Shown here: piece by piece, positions 12,119 to 24,216 of the stretch
Layout of the letters: each line of letters opens with the position of its first letter
How positions within the stretch are numbered: the stretch's first letter is position 1
DNA from: Phocoena phocoena
Lineage: Eukaryota > Chordata > Mammalia > Artiodactyla > Phocoenidae
Assembly: GCF_963924675.1 (NCBI RefSeq)
Contig: NC_089232.1
Coordinates: 42,944,522-43,008,521 of the forward strand
Length of the DNA: 64,000 nt
Direction of reading: 5' to 3'
Made by a program: the position numbers and the translations under genes
The notes under the pieces: generated by a model
Databases searched by the model: none
Told to the model about the DNA's origin: nothing
Seen by the model: the letters and a program-made list of their open reading frames with translations, nothing else

Positions 12119-12700
12119 ATCAACATTGCAACAGTGACTTTAGGCTGTCAGCATGCTGACGGTTCCCTGTGCATACTTACCTGGAGGCCCACATTGAATC
12201 CTGAGCCAACTTCCTTCCTTTGGTCAATTTTCCATAACAGTGTCCAGGATTGTGTGAGTTCAGGCAATGCTAATTTATGTTGGTATTACTTAAAGCCTGA
12301 ATTTAGGGAGTTATTCCTATGGCCTAAGGAAACCTTATCTAGCCTCAAATCAGGTATCAATGAGTTTTCATTTTTATTGGATTGCTGTTTGGATTACTCA
12401 TCTGACATCTTTCCTTTCCTGTCACACTCAGAGTTTGCCTTCATTATAAAGATTATTCAGACTTGCCTGTGCTGCTATTCAACCATCCACCACAGTGGCT
12501 GGGCACTTTCCCAAAATCTGATTATTAACTATCACTTTGCACAACAGAGCCGATATATTTGTCCCTCTTCCCCAACTGCATAATCGCATCTCCGGTTCTA
12601 GAAGGAACCATTTGATATTCTCCCTGTACAATTGTTCACCTGGTATGTTGTTGCCAGGAGGTGGCAATGGCAGCGCTCTAGCTCTTTAGTAGCTTGGTAA
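12119..12700. other. Repeat-free block, possible conserved noncoding element
   Basis: No repeat signature is visible over nearly 600 bases of balanced composition. It contains an open frame of 149 codons on the plus strand (12134-12583) whose translation shows no motif, domain or gene-like composition, so I do not call it a gene. The block may be conserved regulatory sequence; this needs alignment. Confidence 0.3.
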
Positions 12701-14999
12701 GAGCAGTTTAAGAAGTGGAAATGGTGTTTGTTTAAGGTGAAGAAAATGAAGGGTGCCTTCTGCCGTGTTACTTATAATGAAAATAAAAATTGTGTATACT
12801 AAATGCCTAGTTCAATAAACAGTGCATACAAATGAAACACTGTGAATCATAAAATAAATTTAAATAAAATTTAAGAAAAAGGAAATAATAATTAGAATAT
12901 AATAGTGAAAAAATGATGGAGTTAAAATTACATAGGCACACCAGCCCTAATTTTATAAATGTATGTTATGTGCATTTGTGTATTATGAAAGCATAAAAAG
13001 ATTTGAGTAATAGTATGAGTGATTTTAATTTTCTTTAGTTTTTTCTGTAGTTTTCAAATTTCTATTATGGTCATGTCTATTTTTGTAGTCAGAATTTAAA
13101 AAATCATTATTACAAAAAAGAAATTTCCAAAATCAGATAACAATAACTGCCCCCCCACACCCCGTCATTGCCATTTGCTGAAAATAAGAGGAAATCTGCT
13201 TAAATTACTCAGGTTTCTTCATGTGGTTTCATGGAACCATGGATCCTTTACAATACATAAAGCCATTTATTCTGAGTCTTGAAGAAACAGAAATGAAGCA
13301 AAGAGTATAAAATGTTTATAAGGCAAATGCTATTGTATCATTTTAACTCCTAAAATACCTGGAAAGATGTAGGAACTTTAGTGATTAATATGAGTCATAC
13401 TCATGCAATCTAGCGTTCTGATTAAAATCTGGAAAAGAATAGGGCATAGTCCATCACCAACAAGAACCAAATCTTTCCAGCAGAGAGTCAGGAATCTTCC
13501 TGGCATTCAGAGGTTGGTGCTGTGGGCCATGATAGATTCTCTCCTGTGGACTTGCCTTTTCCTGTTCCTCTCCCATGAGTCATACTTTATCCTACACTTG
13601 CGCTCAATCTGAAAAATTAAGTTTCATGCTTTGTCTTTTGAATCTGTATCACCAAGTCAAACTCCCTGATTGTTCAAATTCTTCAGCATATACTAAAGGC
13701 CTAATGAAGCCATAAAAAGAGGAGATGTCTCTCTTACTGAAGAGATAAATCTCATCGTATAACTTGTGCTCACCATGTCAGAAAGCCTCTTCAGAATGAG
13801 GTTGAGGATGGAGAGGGATGAGGGGGATAAAGGGAAGAGAGCTCTATTCTGCCCTAATGATGAAAATGGGAAGAACACAAGGGTGAAGTAGATGATCTCA
13901 CTGTGGGTGAGTGGGTGTGTCACTCTTTTGCAATTGGGTGAAATGGAGATCTGACCCATGGTAGAAGCATTACTTCATGAAAATGGAGATGAGAGGGGGT
14001 GATATCTACTACCCTTGGCACTGATCCTAGACTCCTTTAGCCTTAACTCCTTAGGGAGACCTGAAATTTCTTTTCTAGTCATTTCTAATTCTTTAAAGAA
14101 TTATTTTGTCTTCTCTTGGTAGGCAGGGTATGCATGTATTTCTCAAAGATCTCTGTGAGCAGCATTTGGTATTATTAAGAACTCATTGCTGGACTCCTTA
14201 TTTCCAGAAAGTTATGATTCTTATGGACTTTATTGCTGCAGCTGGATTGATTTTAAAAATCAAAATGTCTTCTTGTTAATGCAAAGGCTATCAACAACGA
14301 GTAGATCTAATGATTTTTTAGCAGATAGTCCTATACACAGTGGTCTTGTACACTGTTAAATCTCTAATGATAAAGGTGACTGGTGTGATAGTAATTAATG
14401 GAGGTGCTCTGTCTCTCCTTTTTATCCACATTCCATTATGTTTTTAAAACATATAAAAATAAAGGCAATCTCTGAGACAATATACAAGGAGATCCTTCTC
14501 TCTCGTCTTAGTTACTGCTCACCTGTAAGCTAGAAAAAAAAGTCTTCTCCTTTCCATTTGGTCCAGCTCAGCTCAGTGCATGTTGGGTGTTGAGTTTGTC
14601 TCCCTTGTGACTCCAGTCAGGATTTTGAGAGGGTGTGTATCATCTTATATGCTTTAAATGATGATGTGGTCTCTGAAGTTACCATCTCACTGACATTTAG
14701 ATATTTTAAGGAAGCAGATGAAAAATGGGTCAGGATGGAGAGTTTTATACTCACTGAATCATAGAAATTTGAATGATGATTTGTTTCAACTGAGGTGGAA
14801 AATCAAAAGCCAATCGATTTTTGACTAGTCCCACTCCTTCCATCAGCTCTCATATTAACATCATTTGTGATTTTATTCCATATTTTGATTTTTCCTCATA
14901 TATTGTGCAAACCAATTTTATGCCTAGCTAGAGGCCCCACCTTCTCCCCCTTTTCTTGTCTAAAGACCAGTCTTTTTTTATTTAAAAATTGTTTCATTC
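12701..14999. other. Unassigned noncoding sequence
   Basis: AT-rich to about 13100, with a C-rich patch at 13150-13163. No gene or repeat recognised. Frames of 69-88 codons here have no recognisable product. Confidence 0.5.
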
Positions 15000-15560
15000 C
15001 CATGCTTTCCTCTCTTGAATTTCTGCTGTTTTGTTTTACAGAGGTGCCCTTTAGTAATTTTTTTTTACAAAAAGTCTAAATATTCTTAGTCCTATACATC
15101 CTTATGCATATTTTCATTCTGTTCTCATACTTGAATGCTAGCTTTAAGTTATTTTTCTTAGAAGATTGAAGACATGATTCCATAGTTTCCTGGAGGCTGT
15201 TACTGACAGAAATTCTGATGGCAGTTTGATGTTCACATGCCAGTAAATACGTTTTTATTTTTCTCCAGGGAAGCTGTCGAATTCTTCTCTTCTAGTTAAC
15301 TTTTGGAAAGTTTACCACAACGTGTGTCAGTGCAGGTTTCCTTTGTCCTAACACTATGTTCAGTCATCAGACTTGGGTTTTTATTTGACTTTATTCATTA
15401 TTATTCCTTCCTGTCCATTTCCCCTGAATTCTTCATTCTGAAACACATAATTGATGGGCCTTGAAACTTCTGGATCTAACCTTTCAGTGTCTCAGCTTCT
15501 CTCTCATATTTATCCTTTTACAGTGCCTGCCTCTGCTTGTCGTGGGGAGGGATGTAATGC
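15000..15560 (-). mobile_element. HAL1 / L1M ORF1-like relic, antisense
   Basis: The order of words (a TTTAAGTTATTTTTCTTAGA stretch, GATGGCAGTTTGATGTTCAC, TTATTTTTCTCCAGGGAAGC, CCACAACGTGTGTCAGTGCA, TTCTCTCTCATATTTATCC) follows the antisense ORF1 region of old HAL1/L1M elements. It is strongly decayed and has no usable frame. An assignment by a repeat library would settle it. Confidence 0.4.
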
Positions 15561-16734
15561 AGGGGATTGATTTGTCTTCCTAGTGGGAGAGCTCTCTGTC
15601 CCTCCAGAAACTGTAAACTGCCTGGGGGTCACAGTGTTGCGTCTTTGGTGCCTGGGCTGAATTGATACTTCACAGAACGGCCTTAGTTAGCAGGCAGCCA
15701 TCCTTTTTGATTTGCTGTCATTTTAGAGACTATTCTTGTCTCAGTGCCGTGTATACTGTGAGCACTTCCTGGATAGCTGGTCCACGGGCGTTCAGGCAGC
15801 AGTTTCCAGGGCATCGGTCTGGGGGCAGGAGACACTGCTCTCATCTGCTCTACAGATTGAAAAGCCAGCCCTGTGCTCAGTGTAGTTCTTCTTCACGTTG
15901 TTACCATGATGCCTGCCAGGCTCGGAATTTCTAATACTTCACTGGGCCTCTGATGTTTTAGGTCTATTTTGTTTCCTCTGCTTTTCCCTATCAATCTTGT
16001 TTCATTTGCTTTCTATCTTTAAAGGAATTTCTGAAATTTCAAAAATGTGAATGACATTTTTCTCCTTTCCCTGTGATGTGACAGGAACATATATGTTTAT
16101 TTTAAAGAGATTTTAAGTTGGAGAGGGGATATAGACATTTAGGCTCAGTTCAGTATTCAGACCATAGGAATTCCAAGACAACAGGCTGAATGCTCAATGA
16201 GGTTTTTCAGCCACAGCTGAGGGTTTGCCCCCAACACAATCAAGGACAGTCTCTCTCCTAGAAGCTCCCTTCTCAGATCTACTACAAAACTTGGTAGCTC
16301 TCCTAGAGTAAACAGAGAAATATCCAAGTTACATTAAATACTTTCTTACAGTTTGGAACCTAGCAGTGCTTTCCCATAATGCAGTTATCCTTACTATCTT
16401 ATTTCACCCACATACTTCCTGAACTGTAAAGTATCGCTAAGTCTATTTTTTGGCCGGGGAAAATGAGATACAAAGTGACTAGTCATCTTGCATGTATAAG
16501 AACCTGGACAGGACTACAATTAGAACCCAAATGTCCTAGTCTATTAGGCCAGCGGCTCTTACTGCTTTTGCAGAGCAACATAGGTGACAGAGAAAGCTCA
16601 CATATTCACCACATTCCTCAGGTTTCTGGTGCACTAAACCCAAGCTCCACTCTAATTGTATCATTTAAAGAGCTGGGTGCATCTCAAGGTCTGTTGCTGC
16701 TTGGACTAATATGGATTACTCTATTTCAAAAATG
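15561..16734. other. Unassigned noncoding sequence
   Basis: The first 370 bases are somewhat GC-richer and could be more of the neighbouring L1-like relic. Frames of 90 codons at 15662 and 16463 have no recognisable product. Confidence 0.45.
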
Positions 16735-16940
16735 ATAGTAAACATTTATTGAGCACTCACTCAGGCAGAGCTACAGTGCTTCACATATATTAACTAAGTC
16801 ATCCTCACCCCTGTCAACTGGGGATGCTATTATCATCATCTTTATTTCATAGATGAAGAAACTAAGAGATTAAGTCTCACAGCTGGTTACAGGTGTTGCC
16901 AGGATCCTGACCATCTGACTCCAGAGCCCATGCTCTAAAC
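16735..16940 (-). mobile_element. MIR SINE
   Basis: Antisense MIR: AAACATTTATTGAGCACTCA at one end, AGATGAAGAAACTAAGAGAT in the core, and CTCCAGAGCCCATGCTCTAA at the tRNA-derived end. It abuts the hAT element that follows. Confidence 0.8.
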
Positions 16941-17530
16941 CAGAGACCAGCAAACTAAAGCCTGTGGGCTAAATTTGATCAGCTGCCTTTTTTTTTTTTT
17001 TTAACTGCCCATGAACTAAGAATAGATTTTACTTTTTTTTTTTTTTTTTTTTTTGGCTGTGTTGGGTCTTCATTGCTGCGTGTGCGGGCTTTCTCTAGTT
17101 GCGGTGAGCAGGGTCTATACTTCGTTGTGGTGCGCGGGTCTCCCATTGTGGTGGCTTCTCGTTGCAGAGCACGGGCTCTAGGTGCATGGGCTTCAGTAGT
17201 TGCAGCACGCAGGCTCAGTAGTTGCTGTGCTTGAGCACTAGAGCATGCGGGTCTTAGTAGTGGCACACAGGCTCAGTAGTTGTGGCTCCCGGGCTTAGTT
17301 GCTCCGCGGCATCTTCCCGGACCGGGGCTGGAACCCGTGTCACCTGCATTGGCAGGCGGATTCTTAACCACTGTGCCACCAGGGAAGTCCCTAAATTTTA
17401 CACTTTTTAATTGATTACATTTTAAATGGTTATATAAGTGCCTATGTAATATCTTCAATTTTGTTTCTTCACCCCACAAAGCCTGAATCATTTACTCTCT
17501 GGCCCTTTAAAAAAATGTGTGCCAACTCCA
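16941..17530 (+). mobile_element. hAT-type element split by a SINE
   Basis: The left part (16941-17032) starts CAGAGACCAGCAAACTAAAG followed by GTGGGCTAAAT. The right part (17392-17530) contains CTCTGGCCCTTTAAAAAAAT and ends GCCAACTCC. A CHR-type SINE sits between them, so the DNA transposon is the older of the two. Confidence 0.65.
17033..17391 (-). mobile_element. CHR-1-like tRNA-derived SINE
   Basis: A 22-base T run (17033-17054) is the tail read in antisense. The body carries repeated CAGTAGTTGTGG-type words, and the head near 17370 reads CCACCAGGGAAGTCC, the complement of the tRNA-like A-box region. Flanks TAGATTTTAC (17023-17032) and TAAATTTTAC (17392-17401) form a target-site duplication with one mismatch. 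A 95-codon frame on the minus strand (16979-17266) is a read through the element. Confidence 0.9.
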
Positions 17531-18329
17531 GCAAGTCTAACCATCAGGCTCTAATTCACACACTCCAGTATTTTATTTTGAGTTACAATTAGTTGGGCAT
17601 AGCTCACTGTTAGCAGGTTGAGACGTGTAGTTGAGAAATGTTGCACTAGTTTATACCATGGAGTCCAGACAGCATAAACAGGCAATTCGTAGCTTTTATT
17701 GCTTCTCCTGCCCATTTCTTCCTCCCTCATAAATAAGGTCTTAATAGGCTGTATTTGTTTTTTAACTATTAGAATGAATTGATAAAATTTCTCCTTCTCT
17801 CTTTACCCATTTCTAAATGTAACCAGTTTTTCCTAAGGAAATAGGAAAGGATTGTGCAGATAGAGGAAATCTGAAAATAAATCAAGAACTGTGCTTTAAG
17901 ATCTCAGTTGTTGTTTTCAGGATTCATGTTAGCAATTAATCTGGCAGTAGGAAGGCCCTGGCGAAAGAATCAGACATATACCTAGCCTGAAATCTGTAAC
18001 AGGCCTTCTCTGTGGGCTTTGCTTTGCAGGTAGGTAGATTCATACCAAACCCTACATTATGATCATAGGAGTCCATGTTAAGAATACAATTAGGGAAAAG
18101 TAATTGGTTTATATAAAGAATCTTTTCGTATGTAACATATGTCACAGATCATAGTTTCATGGAATGCTAAAGCTGTTTGGTGTTGAGGAGTCCGGACACC
18201 CACATGGTTAAATAAATTTGAAAAATTCTTGGTTAAACAAAGTTAACAACTTTTCTTAGTCAGAAACTCTCCTAGAGGTCATAATATGGTAATGTCCAAT
18301 ATCAGTCCATAAGTGGAGTATGTAGTGTA
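17531..18329. other. Unassigned noncoding sequence
   Basis: No gene or repeat recognised. Confidence 0.5.
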
Positions 18330-18431
18330 CAGTGTTTTCTAAAGTTACAAGATGATGAACCTTTGTTTGTTTGGTTGGTTGGTTTTAATCATATGACTTG
18401 TGCTCCAGAGAACACAGTTTGGGGAACACTG
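18330..18431 (+). mobile_element. Short hAT-type MITE
   Basis: Ends are inverted (CAGTGTTTTCTAAAG at left, CAGTTTGGGGAACACTG at right), the pattern of Charlie-type nonautonomous elements. An 8-bp target duplication is not visible. A TTGG microrepeat lies in the middle. Confidence 0.45.
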
Positions 18432-20140
18432 GGAAACATATTGAATTGCTCTTTTCCTCCTTGGAAGCTTTTTATGCACACTGAATCAGTACCAGCTGAT
18501 AGAGTCAGAGCACCATTCCTCCTGGATATTGCAGAACCATCTTTATAAATCCCTTTTCTCCCATTCCTCTTTCTTATTTTAGATTCCATGCAAACTACCA
18601 GCCTTCTGTGCGCATTTGACATTATATCATTCTTTTCCATTCCAACATTTTTTATAACCATAAAATTTTCAAGTTGACAAATCATTCCTCATTGCTTTTC
18701 TTCTTGATTTAACTGCTTCATGCACACTCAAGGAGTTACCTTAATCTAATCAGCCAGTTCTCTCTAAATCACAATGTGAAATAACGACAGTTAATTCTTA
18801 CCGAGGTGGTGAGTTTCTGCTCACTTAGATCTCAGATGCACTCTGTAAACCAGTACTTAGGTTTGTAAGTTTATAACACCTTGTAGGGAGGTGTAAAACC
18901 TTTTGGCACCTGACCACATTGTTCATCTATAACGTAAAGTGTCACCCAGCTCTTACTTTTGAAGTTCTACCTTACATTCTACCCAGGGATTGTATGAAAT
19001 GGATTTTGGTGGTTTTCTTTTTTAAAACAGTCTTCAGATAGAGGAAGTTACTGAATTCTCTACATAAAGATCAGTCTCACCTGCCCTGATAACCTTTGGC
19101 AGTCCTGCCCTGTGTGGCAGAAATCAGCATTCCCTGTTTCCAGCAGGTCTCCAAAAACGATAGCAATTTCCTTGTGCACATCAGTTTCTCCTTGCGGATG
19201 GGCAGCTTGTTGCTATAATCAGATCTGTCAGCTTTTTGCAAAAGAATTGGAAAGTGGCCTTACTCATATGGAAATCTAATAGCGACTTGTTGTCTCTCCC
19301 TCTTGGCGGCATAGCCCGGGCTGTCAACATGGTGTCCTGTGTCCTGCAGTTGCAGAGGGCTGGGTCCCTGCCTGAAGAGAGGCTGCTGAATTGGGCCACT
19401 TTGCTCGCTCTTGCAGAATTTATGATCTACCCAGTGCCTTCCCTGTCATGATTGACTTTTAGAAAATGAGATTGCCAAGTCCTGAGTATTTTAATCTGTC
19501 AGTAACTAGTACAAATTCTACCATCATAATTCACACAACAAAAACCAATTCATGAAAACAATCCAGCTATTGGTACATTGTGATTTCCTAGTACCATGAA
19601 AAATGGGGTACCCCGTTATAGCGAATTATTATCCCACATCTCTCTACATTCTACTTAGAGATTGTATCAAATGACAGAGGTAAGATTCTTTTAAAAGAAA
19701 TTTAAAATATATCCCAGGCAGTCATTCTTTTAAACATTAGATGCCAACTAATTGATCTTTAAGTTTTTACTTTTCAGCTCCATTACACTTTACACCTCAG
19801 TATATTTTCATACCCTTTCACATTTGGTAGAGATATCCGATTTCTAGCCTTTAACAGAATTGTTCCGTAAGTTAAGTCAATTCCTGTTAAGTATTGAGAT
19901 CATGCTGCATGTTAAATGAAATTGGTTTTCAAAGTAAATTAAATCCCTGAATAAAGGTGGGTGTATCTTTCCACATGAAGGAAGAAATCGTAAGAGAGTT
20001 GCATATATAATCAGATCTTGGGCACATAAACTGAATTGTCTACGGAAGAGTTGTATTATGATGCAACAGTCCTATCCTTCTCAAAGAGCCTTAAAAAGTA
20101 AACTATATTTAATATGAGTTTAAACATGGAGGACAAAGAT
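18432..20140. other. Unassigned; mixed-composition block near 19180-19450
   Basis: No repeat recognised. The block at 19180-19450 is GC-richer and holds overlapping frames of 71 and 72 codons on opposite strands, neither with a known motif; I do not call a gene there. Confidence 0.45.
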
Positions 20141-20400
20141 ACAGATTTTGAGAATATGTTGGTTTTTCTCTGACTGTCAGCCGGTTGTTTTTGCTTTAAA
20201 AGAGTCTAGAGTCGAATAAAGCCCAATTCCTCATTCATTTCTTCCAACCAGGAGAGAAAAGTGGGGTTGGAGTAAGTAATGTCTCAAAAGCAATTTTTAC
20301 ACTTTAATTAGCTGGCTCTAGCTGTAACTGGATTGACAGGGTTCGTATACCATTGTAACAATACTGAATGCTGTATTCTTCGATTAAACCCACATTTGTC
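20141..20400. other. Repeat-free block with clustered motif-like words
   Basis: Contains TTTAATTAGCTGG (homeodomain-like), GGATTGACAGG (TALE-type TGACAG) and CATTGTAACAATA, an inverted pair of SOX-like half sites one base apart. Such clusters occur by chance in AT-rich DNA, so this is only a candidate enhancer. Confidence 0.25.
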
Positions 20401-21096
20401 TATTGCATCCTAAAAAGTAGGTTTTAACTTCAGATCCCCTATTTCTCCTCTCTTTCTCCAATCTTCTTTACTATGTAGAGAAAACGGAAAGTAAGAAAAA
20501 CCTTAAGCAGTGTGAAAGAATAGAATAATCCCCACCCCCGTCTTCTATTTTAGTGTAGCAATAAGTCACATGATTATGTATTATATAGTTTACAGATTAT
20601 AGGATATATGAAAAACATCATGTATATAATTCATATGCTCATTCAACTAGGCTGAACTAAAAAGCTTTATGAGGTTTTCTTTGTTTTCTCATATTCCATA
20701 ATATTATGAAATGTAAGATAAGTGCTCAGTCACTTACCAAATATTTTGTCACATGGTCTCAGGGCCATGTTTGGTAATTCAGAGGGGAGACAAGTAGAAG
20801 AGAAGTCACAGGGAGGGCTTTCATGTAACTTGTTATCTGGTTTTTGAAAGATAAAACTTCCCAAGTTAAAAATAATGGTAAACCCTTCAATCCTTTCACA
20901 GGGGAAAACTATATGAAAGATTATTCTGTGTGATTCTAAAAGAATAGATTTAAAGTTGAGGCAAGTTGAGAACTTGAGGTGGAGTGATTACAGCCAGGGG
21001 AGCAAACTGAGGGGTCACTGAGGAGATAAACTTGCTAATAAAAAGAAAGATAGGAAGGTGGACACATTGGCTTTTCCAGTGAGGGGAATGGTCTAG
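20401..21096. other. Unassigned noncoding sequence
   Basis: Nothing recognised. Confidence 0.5.
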
Positions 21097-21297
21097 AGGA
21101 GAGATTGGCGGATTGTGACCTGCGGGCTAAATCTGACAAATGGACAATTTTTATACGACCACTGGGTAAGGTTAATTTTTACTTTTTAAAGCATTGTAAA
21201 AATACAAAGAGGTATATGAGATAAGAGACCCTATGGCCCAGAGCCTAAAATATGTATTATCTGGCCCTTTACTGAACAAGTTTGTTGACCCTTTGTC
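21097..21297 (+). mobile_element. hAT-type element
   Basis: GATTGTGACCTGCGGGCTAA at the left and TATCTGGCCCTTTACTGAAC then AAGTTTGTTGACCCTTTG at the right match the family seen at 16941 and 35786. No transposase. Confidence 0.65.
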
Positions 21298-22164
21298 TAT
21301 AGTAACCCTCTTCAAACTTTCTGTGACAGCGGAAATATCCCATCTCTGTTCTGATCAACGCAGTGGTCAGGAGCCACTTGTGACAACTTATCACTTAAAA
21401 TGTGGCCAGTGTGACTGAGAAACTGGGGTTTTAATTTACTTAATTTTAATTACTTTAAAGTTAAATGGCCACAGGTGGCTGGTGGCTACGCTATTGGACA
21501 GCCCAGTTCTAGCCAGTTGTGAATGTATGGACCATTTTATATAAAAGCAAAAGTTCTAGACTAATTCCTATTCCATACCTCAGGTTGACCACTCTGTATG
21601 GTGTTAGCTCTGAAGCAAGCTGGGAGTGACAGGGCACCAAACTGAGAGTGAGGTGTAATGTTGGGAAGGCTGAAAAGTCTTGGCAGGGGGAGATTGCAGG
21701 ACAACCCTGTGGAGAGCTCCCATGCTAGGGATACAGTCTAAGTTCTAACTGAGGTGGCCAGAATCCATCTATTTCCAAAACATATGCTAAGAATCCAGAA
21801 TTAGAGATCCGATCTGGAGGAAGTCAATGTTTAGACTGCAGTGCAGAGACAATTCTAGTGTCAGACAAAGGATGAATCAAGTGGAGCAATCCGTCTGTGG
21901 TAGAAAAAGGCCAGAAATATGATCCATATCTTCAGAAATAGGGCTGGCAGAAAAATGATGGGCAGATAGGCCTGTCAAGGCAGCTAACGTATAGGGAAGT
22001 GTCCCATCTTTCCAGAGCACCAGTATTCTGGTTGGGGGAGGTGCTATGGATTGGACAGGTTTCACTGCCTAAGGGATAGGCATAGGATACGCACATGGAT
22101 TTAGAGGTGGGTGGGAGCAGCAGGTACCTTGAAACCTCTGTCCCATTCATTCATGGAGCTAGGA
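21298..22164. other. Unassigned noncoding sequence
   Basis: Contains GTGGCCACAGGTGGCTGGTGGCTAC-like words near 21465-21490 of unclear origin. No gene recognised. Confidence 0.45.
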
Positions 22165-22355
22165 TAGGATTGCCAGATGAAATACAGTATACCCGGTTAA
22201 ATTTGAATTTCAGATAAATAACAAATACTTTTTAAAAAAGCATATCTAAAATATTATATGGGACATACTTACACTAAAAATATATTTATTATTTATCCAA
22301 AATTCAAATTTAACTAGGCATCCTATATTTTTATTTGCTCAATCTGGTAACCCTA
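22165..22355. mobile_element. Palindromic MITE (long inverted repeat)
   Basis: The left arm begins TAGGATTGCCAGATGA and includes GGTTAAATTTGAATTTCAGA. The right arm, read in reverse complement, gives AGGGTTACCAGATTGAGC and AGTTAAATTTGAATTTTGGA. The arms pair over roughly 85-90 bases around a short centre. This resembles a known mammalian palindromic DNA-transposon family whose name I cannot fix. No coding capacity. Confidence 0.65.
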
Positions 22356-23039
22356 GGAAGAGCCATTGACACAGCCTGCTGACCTTCCATGAAAGGGTGG
22401 GGTAGCTTAATGGAGGCTTCATCCAAATGTCTGGAATCAGGCTAGGTTGACACTTACTAGTCATATGCTTTTGGCCACATCACTAAAACTCTCTTTGCTT
22501 TCTGTTCTCATTAGTGTGGAGCAAGGAAATTCACTCAGTGAGAGCTATGTCTTTCCTACCTTGAATGGCAAAATGTTAGAACTACATGGGACCATAGTTA
22601 TCTTCTATCTAAGGCTGTTATTTTTACAGAAGAAGAAGGAGGCCTAAAAAACATAAGGCGACTTTTAAAAGAACCCACATTTCTACCTGTGATAATATGA
22701 CCATTCCTGGAATCTGGATATCTTGCTACTCAGTTCAATGCTTTTTCTCTCTACTGCTCTGTCATCTTCTATCTTCAAAGACCATAGGAAATAATGCACA
22801 TTAAAGTGATCTGCAAATTTTAATATGTAAAATATAAATGCGTAGGAGAAGTGTTTCTAGGCTGATATCAGAGCGTGGAAATCACCTCCCTAATTATGCT
22901 GATTCACAATTCTCTGTCTGGAAAAATGTTTGGACATCAGCACTTCAGAAGTCCAAAGTCTTAATTTTGGGGGGTTGTCTCTAGAAAGCACAACTAATAA
23001 ATTAAAAACAAAGTTATCAAAACAAGTTACAATTCTAGA
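22356..23039. other. Unassigned noncoding sequence
   Basis: Nothing recognised. Confidence 0.5.
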
Positions 23040-23410
23040 TCTTTTAAAATCTGGCCCCATGGGAAACCAACCAAAGCTGTTTGATAAAGGTAAACATCCT
23101 TAGATGCACACCAACCAGCCTTTTGCATTTCATTGTTGACAAGTCAGGCTAGATGCATAACTTGTATGCTGCTGTCTGCCTCGTGGGAGATGGATTCTTA
23201 TTGCAAGGCAAGTCACATCCCTGACCACATTTATAGCTGCTCTGTCACTATGGCAGTGACAGTCTGATACCTCCCAGATGCCTGGATTTTTCCCCCAGTG
23301 TTAATAAACAGTTGTGGTGGGAGTGTGGAAATGAGGTGAAATAATATTCCTGTCCAGGCAGTTAATGCTAAAGAAACATTTAGATAAAAGAGGAGCTGAT
23401 TTGAGCATGG
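23040..23410. other. Repeat-free block, possible conserved noncoding element
   Basis: Balanced composition, no stop-free frame of note and no repeat signature. Contains forkhead-like GTAAACATCC and TCF-like TTGATAAAGG words near 23080. Candidate only. Confidence 0.25.
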
Positions 23411-24141
23411 AAATAGATATCCAAAGGTAATGTTTAAGATCCAAAGTCTAAGAACGCTTTAGAGGCACCTCCATAGCGGGGAGAGATCTGAGCCTCTTTG
23501 GTTGCTGCTTCTTTGTGTTATTGCCAAGGACTGTACCCTCTCTTTCCTGTAATTGTCTTATTTTGGCTCAATTAAGAGTTTGGGAATAAGAGTTTTAATC
23601 TTATACTGAGATATATAACTACTGGTAGTACAACTGGTTCATTGTCTTTTGAATGTGTTTAAGATTTCCTCTTCATAAATGATTCAGTGGGAGTTGGGTT
23701 TATTTTTATATTGCTAAATGTTTTATATATGTAAATGAAATTTTGGTCAAGGAAATTAGAATGGAAATATTTTAAGACATGTAAAGCTTTTAATCCAACA
23801 AATTATTTTGGGAATAAAAAGATCTTTCCTCCTGTGTGCTTATTGTTTGGCCCAAAATTATATGTCTTCCATAAATACCATGAATATTCTCACAGAGACT
23901 TAACACTGTCCAAAAATTCTTCATTTCTTATAGATTTTTTAAAAACTCAATTACCTTGTATTCTCTTGCACATAACAAAATATTTTGTTCTTCCACAGAA
24001 GTCTAGAATGTAGTTTTCATCTGCATTGCCTTTAAGTGGTATCTAGGTCTTTAGAATTATCAAGAATATTAGATATTGCTTTTCTTTACCTTATAACAGC
24101 AGCAGAAGAGCTTTTAATTTACAAATTAAATGATATGCATG
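23411..24141. other. Unassigned noncoding sequence
   Basis: Nothing recognised. A 92-codon frame at 23735 has no recognisable product. Confidence 0.5.
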
Positions 24142-24216
24142 TCTTTTCTTTTTTCTTTTCTCTCCTCTTCTCTTCTTTTCTTTTCTTTTCTATTCTATTC
24201 TTTTCTTTTTTTTCTT
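24142..24216 (+). repeat. Polypyrimidine (TTTTC-rich) low-complexity tract
   Basis: About 75 bases almost entirely T and C, mostly TTTTC/TTCTC units. Mirror-like pyrimidine tracts can form triplex DNA and vary in length. A frame of 60 codons runs through it and is not a gene. Confidence 0.9.

Noticed and set aside
19181..19451. Overlapping 71- and 72-codon frames in a GC-richer block, as a possible exon
   Set aside because: No recognisable protein and no convincing splice-site pair. The opposite-strand overlap suggests composition only.
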